Assembly: GCA_040954595.2 (NCBI GenBank)
Contig: CM082577.2
Coordinates: 11,904,001 to 11,968,000, forward strand
Length of the DNA stretch: 64,000 nt
Direction of reading: 5' to 3'
Source: Balanoglossus misakiensis
Taxonomy: Eukaryota > Hemichordata
Below are positions 56,286 to 64,000 of this stretch, one piece after another. A program made the position numbers and the translations under genes. Below the pieces are notes generated by a model, which saw only the letters and a program-made list of their open reading frames with translations, ran no database searches and had not been told where the DNA came from. The number at the start of each line of letters is the position of its first letter. Position 1 is the first letter of the stretch.

Positions 56286-56774
56286 GTGAGTGATTCTCAT
56301 GATTTTGGTATCTTCCAAATGTTTAAGGTCTCCGGTTTCGCCCACGAAAAAAAATCGTGAAACTGACGCGTATTTTTTGAAACATGGGTTAAATACGAGT
56401 TTTGTAGGCCTGTGTACACGGCCTGATAAAACACTGCGTCATTTTCGTTGGCAAGCAATTATCATTATTTTATACCCAGAAATGTTGAGATTTGATATCA
56501 AAACATCGATATAAGAGAGATTTTTTGGTGTTCACGAGCATTTGATGTTCGTAATTAGCCATGGAAAAGTCACGATTTTAACCCTGTGAAATCCAGCATG
56601 GCGGCTGTGTGATGACGTTTACGTAGCCTGTACTATGTAGGCTGCAATGTTGATTGCGTTGATGTTAATGGGGATAGACACATTTCGGACATGTTTCAAA
56701 ATTTCCGTCCATGATTGAAAATTTCTACATGTCAAGCAAATTACTTAGCCAACATTTGTTGTTTTATATTTCAG

Positions 56775-56856
56775 ATTTCTGCCAACTGTGTCCAACCTGG
56801 TGACTGCTCGCACAGTCCGTGTCCTTGTCCACTGCATGCAGAGTGACGACCGATAG
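56775..56856 (+). CDS. Candidate 54-residue protein, exon 2
   Basis: Follows a good acceptor (TTTTATATTTCAG). Its first base completes the Arg codon begun in exon 1, then 26 codons (FLPTVSNLVTARTVRVLVHC...) run to TAG at 56,854-56,856. An AATAAA at 56,997-57,002 could end the transcript. The exon-phase agreement and the poly(A) signal support a real spliced transcript. Whether the short frame is translated is unknown. Confidence 0.35.
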
Positions 56857-56996
56857 GCTACTCCCAGTCAAAGCGTACACTATGTACATGTATAATGTAA
56901 TTCCTATATAAAACAGTGCTGTTCCTTTTCATATCAAATTGGTCTCTCAGTTTATTCTAGATTGTATGATACTGGTAAATTTGTACTGATTGTGAC

Positions 56997-57002
56997 AATA
57001 AA
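56997..57002 (+). terminator. Poly(A) signal AATAAA
   Basis: Canonical hexamer 141 bases after the stop of the candidate small gene, followed by a GT-rich stretch (GGCTTTGTGG). Confidence 0.4.
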
Positions 57003-57009
57003 ACATATA

Positions 57010-58340
57010 ACAGGCTTTGTGGAATTGTACAAACTTTGTTTTCTTGTTGGGACATCAGATATATCATGTCAATATGTGTTCAACTAGCAGTCACTGAGTC
57101 AGCCTTGAAACTCCTATCCTGGACTTGTAAACTTTCCCACGCCAAACATGGGGATCAGCAAAGACAGATTGAAATTCACACACTTTGCTGTCCATATGTT
57201 TTAATAAATCATGCAAACTATGCACCTGAATATTGTACAAAATACACAAATACCTGAACCCTTATGTCTACCCCCAGAGCAGGCTAATCGGGCCGATATA
57301 CGCACTTGTGCGGGCGTTTCTAGCCGTGAACGTGAGTTGCCGGCGCGTTACACGGCCGTGTGTGACGCCGGGAACACAAAGATCTGTGCGCAGGCCAGGG
57401 CGTGTTGATTTGCGGTCCCGATGTGGACACTGGCGAAGCCTGTCCTTCTCAGTGAGATTGTACGTGAAACCATAGACAGCAGAGGTGAAACACGTCGGGC
57501 TTACGGCAATATTTGTGACCCCAATTGCCCAACAGATGATTTATCAGTTATCACCAAAATACGTCTAAGTAGATCTAAAGGCTTATTCTTACTGTGAAGC
57601 CCTATATTCAATTTTACTTCCGCGTTCCCGGTCGAGGTCGATTTCACGCTGCACCGCAGGACAAAACACTGCGTCAGTTTCGTTGGCAAGGACGCAGAAC
57701 CCTCAAACTTGCCACAAGTGTTTATGCATATCTATTAAATATTTTTCCCAAATATGAAGAGTGTTCACGACCTGTAACCTTAGTAAATCGGGACTTAAAT
57801 CGGAGAATTACCTTTCAGTCAGAGTGGGTCAAAGTATGGCGACGATGACAGCAGAAGTTTTTACAAAAATCGGCCTCTTGCGTTTTATTATACATTCTAA
57901 AACTGTTGTTTATGAAAATTAGATATACAGTTTACCTAAAACCGATGAGATTTTCGCCGGTCAATCAACCAGTGACAAGAAAATCAAGTTCAAACCTGCA
58001 CAACTTTCTCGCTCATATGCGCGCTGATTCTGCACTTTGGCCTCGCATGCCCAAGCGAAATCTCATTAGCATATCATTTGCATCAAAGAAAATATGCTAA
58101 TTTCGGACCCATGTTTCAGAGTGTAAATGGCGGTTGTGTGAACAGCATGACTTTTCTCGGCTCTGATTGGCTGAGGGTTCAGTGTGATTGACAGCTGTGG
58201 AACCATGAATAGAAACTGACCAGAGGTAATGGGTTACCTCATAAATATGCGCAAAGGTCGCCGCAGGGTGGCGCTTTTTAATGATTTTTGTTTATCTTTG
58301 CGTTCTCACTGAATATTTGTGTGGGAGCGCTGGCGGCGGC
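57010..58340. other. No gene recognised
   Basis: The phrase AAAACACTGCGTCA(T/G)TTTCGTTGGCAA occurs at about 56,428 and 57,662, showing a shared short repeat. Frames of 60-85 codons lack motifs. Confidence 0.4.
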
Positions 58341-58344
58341 GGCT

Positions 58345-58826
58345 GGCCCAGCACTAGTCTCGGTTACCCAGACGCCTTTGCTTCTTCCGATGCTCTCCAG
58401 AAAAGGGTCTGGGGAAATGATATTGAAAGCTTTGTAAAACAAAATGGCCGATGTCAGGATTTTGATCATCGCCTGATTGGCTGAGCTGTCAGTATGACCC
58501 GGGTCACTGACTTTCGACAATGTGTGATTATTTGTCGTATCTTCATATCAAGAGACCGGTACTTGTTGGTTGATGCGAAAGGCAAAATGCGTCCTCTGTT
58601 AGCATTGTTGGAGAAATTATATGAAATATCTTTGGTAGACGATTGTCGAAACTATTACAATGACCCGGGTCATACAGACAGCTCAGCCAATCAGGCGATG
58701 ATCAAAATCCTGACATCGGCCATTTTGTTTTACAAAGCTTTCAATAGCATTTCCCCAGACCCTTTTCTGGAGAGCATCGGAAGAAGCAAAGGCGTCTGGG
58801 TAACCGAGACTAGCCCAGCACTGGCC
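58345..58826. mobile_element. Large foldback element, arms about 170-180 bp
   Basis: The left arm (about 58,345-58,522) contains TCGGTTACCCAGACGCC, CAGAAAAGGGTCTGGGGAAA, TGGCCGATGTCAGGATTTTG and GACCCGGGTCA. The right arm (about 58,643-58,826) is its reverse complement with only a few differences. The spacer is about 120 bp. Open frames of up to 121 codons across it are by-products of the palindrome. Confidence 0.85.
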
Positions 58827-59841
58827 CTAAACCTCGTCCCCATCGCTATCGAAAATTAACACCGGTGCAGCACCGGCGTAAAGCGTTGAACTTCTCACTT
58901 ATTTTTTTCCGTCGGAGTCGAATCTGGGCCGGTGAAAACGTTTCAGTGAGAACGCCCGAACGTGTGCACCATCATCAAGTCTTGTTTCAGTTTCTCCGAT
59001 GGATTAAGTCAGTTGGAGTCACAGGGATTCACAAGGCTATCTTGAACTGGCAAGGGCCGTAATGATTGGAGATTAACGTTTCTTCCATAAACTATTTTGA
59101 AATTATATGTGTGAAGTTTGATCAAAAATTAATATTTACAATGAATAAGCTTACAGACCATCTCATAAAAAAGTGATTTATTATATAAAACGAATAATAT
59201 GAAAGTCACATAACAAAATGCCTACTTGCCCAATTAGCATATATAACAATGTCAATGGAATTTCGTCTTATAACGTGAAAAGTACTCAACCAGTTTCAAT
59301 GTATTCTAAGAGAAACGGAAGAGTTAGTTTGCAAATGTGAATATGTAAGGCTTACTTAAAAGTACAACTTTCGACCAACTCTATGGCGACGTCTGACATC
59401 ACAAGAACAAATATTATGGTTTACACGTATATTTCATCAACATTAAAACGTTATGACGATAGCAACGGTAACGACATCAATAGCCATTCAATGTAAAGGT
59501 GCAGCATTTTGTCACCAGCAGTCAAGAATTTTAGGTCAAATGACAGTAGGTTTGACAGAAGTTTGCGGTGGTCAATAATACAAGTGTATTATGGCGAATG
59601 CTTGTCACATAATATTTTTGATGTATCTAAACATCAATAAGTAAATTTGCTTCTGTGCTTCTGTGCACTGAAGAACAAAGAGAAAACCGCAGAGATAGGC
59701 ACAATTCAAACACGCGAATTGACGCTCTTATATCCTTATCTCAGAATGTTTGTTGATGTCACATCGTTTCGCTTGTCATCAAAATCTTGCGTGTGGGCTG
59801 ATTTTTTCTCCACCGTGACTACAGCCTGCAACGGATACTAG
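58827..59841. other. No gene recognised
   Basis: Intergenic sequence between the foldback element and the dispersed repeat. Only short motif-free frames. Confidence 0.45.
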
Positions 59842-60130
59842 GTTCAGACAGGGTAAAATCTGAGACACTTATTTGCCTTTTGTGAACACAGAGCATTAAT
59901 CCTTTGAGTCGCGTTGTGTCCACACACACACAGTTTATGTATAGGCGCTGAGGCTCGGCCCCCACAGACGATGGGTTGCGGAGAGGTGTCCTTACACCGG
60001 CTCAGGTCTGGCCGGAAAAGCCGTCTCAAATCTGAGACGTTTCAGGACCACTTACACCGTCCACACGTGTTTTTTAAAGACGGTATATGATCTGGGACGC
60101 TTCAGAACCGTCTTATTGGTGTGTGTTTGA
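59842..60130 (+). repeat. Dispersed repeat, copy 2
   Basis: Same block order as at 38.61 kb: GGTTCAGACAGGGTAAAAT, CCTTTGAGTC, TCCACACACACACAG, ATGGGTTGCGGAGAGGTGT, TCTCAAATCTGAGACG and GACCACTTA. It ends just downstream of the sugar transporter's stop codon and may overlap its 3' UTR. Confidence 0.7.
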
Positions 60131-60165
60131 CCCCATAATAATGATGTAAACTCCTCCGGTGCGAG

Positions 60166-60366
60166 TTACTGCTTCTTTGCCTTCTCGCAGTCTATACTTG
60201 TCAGCCCGTTCGTAAATGTCAGGTCCTTTGTACTCTTTAGTCGAAACTGTGAGACGATTTCTTCAAAACTCTTCAGTTTTGTCTCCGGCACCAGGAAATA
60301 CGTAAATAAGGTGTAGTAGATCATAAAAACCATAAACAAGGCAAACATGTAGGCTCCCATTGCAGA
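60166..60366 (-). CDS. SLC2A sugar transporter, last exon (TM12 and C-terminus)
   Basis: After the acceptor (TTATTTTCCAG|TCTGC) the frame gives a membrane helix (MFALFMVFMIYYTLFTYFLV), the family signature PETKLKSFEEI (normally PETKGxxxxEI) and a hydrophilic tail ending KAKKQ. The Gly of PETKG is Leu here. Confidence 0.85.
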   Translation of the reverse strand, partial: SAMGAYMFALFMVFMIYYTLFTYFLVPETKLKSFEEIVSQFRLKSTKDLTFTNGLTSIDCEKAKKQ

Positions 60367-60655
60367 CTGGAAAATAAGACAAAAAGAACAGGAAAAAACG
60401 TTAATCCCGTTTGCAGACCCTGGTTCGAGTTGTAACAATAAGTCTCACCATATCAGTACAGCGGAATAAATGCCTGACATTGCCTCTCCACTAGAGGGCA
60501 CCGTCAAGGTCATTGACGGCGCCCTCTTGAGAGGCAACTAACTGACAGTGATAAAATATTGCCAATAGAGGATGTCAATAGAGGGCGACTTTATCTTTAA
60601 GAAAACAGCTTATCCAAATGATATTCTCAGAGAGCACTTTTAATTCCACACTCAC

Positions 60656-60783
60656 CTGCATAAATGGGAATAAAAGATTGACGAGAAAACCGCTCCACCA
60701 CTGGACTTGCACACCAATGCTAACAGCTGCAGGCCTGGGACCTTGTGACCAGAGCTCAGGCACCATGATATATGATAGTGTAG
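60656..60783 (-). CDS. SLC2A sugar transporter exon (TM10-TM11)
   Basis: A phase-1 acceptor (TATTCATAG|CT) completes Ala after GP. The exon reads TLSYIMVPELWSQGPRPAA, then a helix GFLVNLLFPFMQ. ELxxQGPRPAA is the GLUT signature following TM10. The usual GPxPIPWF before it is GPATLSYI here, so the Pro-Trp pair that lines the central cavity (the cytochalasin-sensitive Trp) is absent. Confidence 0.85.
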
Positions 60784-61384
60784 CTATGAATATTAATCAG
60801 GTAAAAAATAACGTTAGCAACATATTAACAAATGTGGGGTTTTCACAAAGGGGTGAAGTATGCGTTAAAAGCTGAATCTGCATGAATGTATGTATATGTG
60901 TCTTTTTTTCCAACCACATTAAAATCTGCCAACCCTCCGCACGGTGACTATAGTGTACGACTTTTCCAGTCTTGGGCATATACGTATTGCGTAATACTGT
61001 ACTCTGTATTCCTCTCGACAAAATGTTTAGTTAGGAATTCTTGACTTTAATATATTAAAGGCCGACAATCGTCTTATGCATATGTGAGTAATTTCGCGTG
61101 CAAAAACATTACATCCAATTTAAACGCTATGCATGTTATGCGATCGCCGCCCTTTAAGTCTAAGACAGATTGCCAGTCACGATATGTGTACTATAGGCTT
61201 TGTAGTAAGTTAACAGAGATTGAGACTACTCTAGTTTCACCTGTCACAAGACGCATGTTGTCTTTTAAAGGCCTTTGACGTCCGAAATATTATCTGTTGG
61301 ACATGTCAAATTGCCATTCACTTAATTGTGAGATATCAAGGAACAATGAATTCGCCATACCATGTATGGACAAATTTACATTAC

Positions 61385-61466
61385 CTGGTCCAATTGAAAA
61401 GAAGAATATGGAGCAATAGATACATATCATGCTGATATAGGCCCAGGCATCAGCTTGATAAGGATT
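61385..61466 (-). CDS. SLC2A sugar transporter exon (end of TM9 loop, start of TM10)
   Basis: The 82-base exon (TATCACAG|AATCC to CCAG|GTAATG) encodes NPYQADAWAYISMICIYCS and FFFSIGP, the extracellular loop and helix leading into the GP of TM10. It ends in phase 1. Confidence 0.8.
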
Positions 61467-61859
61467 CTGTGATAGAGAGAAAAGTAAAAAAAATTATGTT
61501 TAGATTAATAAGATGTTGTGTTCTTGTTAAGAAAATTACGTAGGTTGTCAGCCGAATTGAGTATGGCGACTCTCTTGTCTCAGATCATTCTGCGCGTGCG
61601 CGTATTACTGTAAAACACTTTATTTTCGCGAGTTAAAATTTTCGCGATATCGAGAGAGGCCATTGTTTCGTGAATATTAATTTTCGCGTTCCCTTATTTC
61701 ATTCACTGCATCGTTATCTTCAAAAACAATTTACGCGACTTATTATTTTCACGCTATTTTGGATCTCGCGTAAAGATTTGAGAAGCCTCATCTGTCGTTC
61801 TTTTCTAATATGGCGAGTTTCTTGACACTGAAATTGTGTGTGTTACATGTACTACTTAC

Positions 61860-61961
61860 CGCTAAATTTAATGACAGTGTTATAAGAGCATTGCAGAATA
61901 CCAAAGCAGCCAGATTATACAGAAGCAAAGGTCTTCGACCAACTCGGTCGATAAGTAAGAT
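61860..61961 (-). CDS. SLC2A sugar transporter exon (TM8-TM9 loop and TM9)
   Basis: Contains ILLIDRVGRRPLLLY, the D-R-x-G-R-R motif that repeats between TM2/3 and TM8/9 in sugar porters, then a helix NLAALVFCNALITLSLNLA. Both ends are phase 0. Confidence 0.9.
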
Positions 61962-62516
61962 CTGGAAGTGAAAGTTAACCAGATATGATTGCTTGGACAC
62001 GGAGAGGATTAATTGAAGCGATTATAAAAAAAAGTTGATTTGGAGCTGAAACGCAAATCATTGTGGGTGATTAATGCACGGATTCCCCGTCGATGGACAA
62101 CAAGACTGTTGATATATGAAAATAGACCCAGTTCAATACAGCGTTAAAATATTCGTCTGTCTGCAGATTTATGACGTACTGCCATAGACCACTTCGCGGA
62201 TAAGGTATCTGCAATGCATGATGGTATAATTTGCGTTCAACCTCGCGTCTAGTACCCGGTACAAGGCTAACGCACGCGATCAGAACGCAAACTGTCCCAC
62301 AACCCCTCCGTTATTTTATTCGCGATGTGGTCCATGGTGAACCATGCCTTCCAAATACCATATGCATCCCCAAGAATACGTTCATGAAAATTCCAACGTA
62401 TCGTGGCCCACGTAAGAAATGTGCATAATGTATGTCGTGCGTCATTTCCATTACATAATTATGTCCAGTTCCCCTAGTCCAAGAAATAAAGCGGAGTGAT
62501 CCCGCCGTGTACTCAC

Positions 62517-62630
62517 AGAAATACAGGATGCACAGAGTTCCACAAAACCCATTCCAAGAATGGCGTAATTCACAGCATCCGGGTCATTAGGCCAGATCAT
62601 TTCAAAGACGGTTCCTGCATATTGATACAT
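62517..62630 (-). CDS. SLC2A sugar transporter exon (TM7-TM8)
   Basis: This 38-codon phase-0 exon starts MYQYAGTVFEMIWPND, matching the NAVFYYSTxIF segment after the TM7 QLSG region with different residues, and continues with YAILGMGFVELCASCIS as TM8. Confidence 0.8.
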
Positions 62631-63296
62631 CTGGAATCACAGGGGGGAAATGATATTACTCATCTTCAAAGTCAATTTAAATACTTTTAAACAATCCTGC
62701 TGAGGTCATTTTTTCTGATCTTCTCCGATGGGTTTACCATTAGCATACATGTAATTGGCAACGGCCGTCTGATTTACTTTTCTGTCTAAAGCCTGATGAA
62801 AGATTGAATCGAATACAGATAATTAGTTTCATGAGAAGTTCCTTAGAAGACTTTCCCCCAATGCAACTGGCTTATTAACCTGTCAAATTAAAATCAATAA
62901 ATTTCAGCAAAATTTGCTCGAGATAATGATGTTTAATGATTGTGATAAAATATGTAGGCTACCATGAGACACATTCTTATGAAAGTGATCGAGTAACCAG
63001 TGTAGTCTCGCAGGGTCATAACGTAAACTCAACCATAGACAAACACTCGAAACGAGAAAAAAAAATAGTGAGTACAGTTCAAATAAAAAGACTGGATAAA
63101 GAACGCGTAAAAACGCAAAGACTGGCACATGGGGGCGCCTTTGGCTGGTACCCTGCCTCGGTGACAAACTTGCCTAGTCACGTGAGACGAAGGGGGCGCC
63201 ATAACGCAACCCTGGCTAGCTCGTATATATGTACTCGTCTGTCGAGCTTATCAGGTCACGTGAGGTCACCAAATTTCTGTTTTCAAAAACTCTTAC

Positions 63297-63484
63297 CGCA
63301 GGGATGCCCGAGAACTGCACTGATGACATCACCGTTACGCTGATTAATAGTGGTAGTCTGTAGCTGGGATTTATAAACAGTCCAGCGACGCCAACTCTTT
63401 CTTCCTTCAACTCGTGCGTGTGTTCTAGCACGATTTCGTCAACGACCCAACCGATATCGGACGTTCCATAGTATTTAGTCAAGG
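63297..63484 (-). CDS. SLC2A (GLUT-type) facilitative sugar transporter, internal exon
   Basis: First visible exon of a minus-strand gene; the coding segments are 63,484-63,297, 62,630-62,517, 61,961-61,860, 61,466-61,385, 60,783-60,656 and 60,366-60,166. All junction phases agree and give about 270 residues, the C-terminal half of a 12-helix major facilitator for hexose uptake at the plasma membrane. This exon has the central cytoplasmic loop (GWVVDEIVLEHTHELKEE), SYRLPLLISVTV and TM7 ending SSVQFSGIPA, where the family normally shows SQQLSGINA. The 5' exons (TM1-TM6) must lie beyond position 64,000. Class or substrate cannot be assigned safely. Confidence 0.85.
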
Positions 63485-64000
63485 CTATATGGGAAGAAGA
63501 ATAATACACTCATGATCTATTTTGCTCGCGATGTTATATTGCAATATAGGCCTAACATTAGTACAGAAAGTATATTGTGAGAAAATAAACGACGCCTAAT
63601 TTTAATTTTGCAGGGGTGTGTTTACTATGTAAACAATGGAATCCGCGATTGTTTATACTTAGACACTTTAATTGTACACGATCTTGCCTGATGTCTTTCA
63701 GATTATTTTGCTGGATTATTTTATATTGTTTTATAATTTTGCCAAATCTTAGATCTATGAAATTAGATTTCTTCGGTGGTACACAAGAAAGTAGGCCAGC
63801 ATGACAGTTTACGACGAAACAACATTATAATCGGATTAATATTTGAATATCTAAATTTGGGATTTCAGGTAAGACGATTTTTTGAAGAAGACAGTCTTAT
63901 GACATCGCTGTCTCAAGGCTTATTAACCCCACTGAGGTCCAAATAATACAAGGTATAACGAACTGAAACAATTAAAAAGTTCTGATTCCAGGACAATCTT
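63485..64000 (-). other. Upstream intron of the SLC2A gene, no exon seen
   Basis: The acceptor TTCCCATATAG at 63,485 begins intronic sequence leading off the right edge. I find no PESPR-type or TM6 exon here. Confidence 0.6.

Noticed and set aside
58494-58859. 121-codon plus-strand frame
   Set aside because: It spans the right arm of a foldback element, and its reverse complement recurs in the other arm; no protein signature.
60415-60440. tRNA gene (GGTTCGAG resembles a T-loop)
   Set aside because: No matching A box, acceptor stem or anticodon arm around it; no tRNA was found anywhere in the window.

Overview
This is nuclear DNA of a multicellular animal. Genes are split by GT-AG introns (about 80 bp to 6.8 kb), two multi-pass membrane protein genes of animal type are present, and the spaces between them are packed with decayed transposons, foldback elements and minisatellites. 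The transposon mix (BEL/Pao, ZNF862-like/hAT, YqaJ, BEN, RecQ-like helicases, foldback elements with CTCGCTTCG-type loops) suggests a marine invertebrate such as a hemichordate, cephalochordate, mollusc or cnidarian. The sequence alone does not fix the phylum.

Layout. 0-5.2 kb: a graveyard of mobile-element genes (BEL/Pao integrase, an orphan first exon of a RecQ-like helicase with its own TATA box, a Cys-rich exon, a YqaJ nuclease fragment, and a ZNF862-like zinc-finger gene cut by a foldback element). 8.2-17.4 kb, minus strand: a complete four-exon class A neuropeptide-type GPCR with a 6.8-kb first intron. 18.8-22.5 kb: a foldback element with an 8-bp target duplication, a second ZNF862-like finger, and scattered unassigned exons.

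24.5-37.0 kb: about 12.5 kb of three consecutive tandem arrays. Array A has about 20 units of about 125 bp, array B about 13 units of about 157 bp, and array C about 53 units of about 145-157 bp. B and C share a core made of a strong splice-acceptor-like sequence followed by about 37 bp of exon-like sequence, so C looks like a derived amplification of B. The arrays sit between plus-strand exon-like sequences at 27.13 and 37.16 kb.

40.2-46.7 kb, plus strand: a degenerate multi-exon transposase-like gene. A coiled-coil/BEN-domain gene lies between its core and its C-terminal exon. 48.4-54.8 kb, minus strand: two tandem copies of a three-exon RecQ-like helicase gene, each preceded by a LINE-type endonuclease fragment, and the outer one also by a Myb/SANT-like fragment. 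One helicase copy is open and the other is damaged.

54.8-60.1 kb: foldback elements and a candidate two-exon 54-codon gene with a poly(A) signal. 60.2-63.5 kb, minus strand: six 3' exons of an SLC2A (GLUT-type) sugar transporter whose 5' half lies beyond the right edge. The GPCR and the transporter are ordinary cellular genes with no evident functional link. Most of the rest is mobile or repetitive DNA. Coordinates of arrays and repeats come from reading by eye and may be off by several bases.
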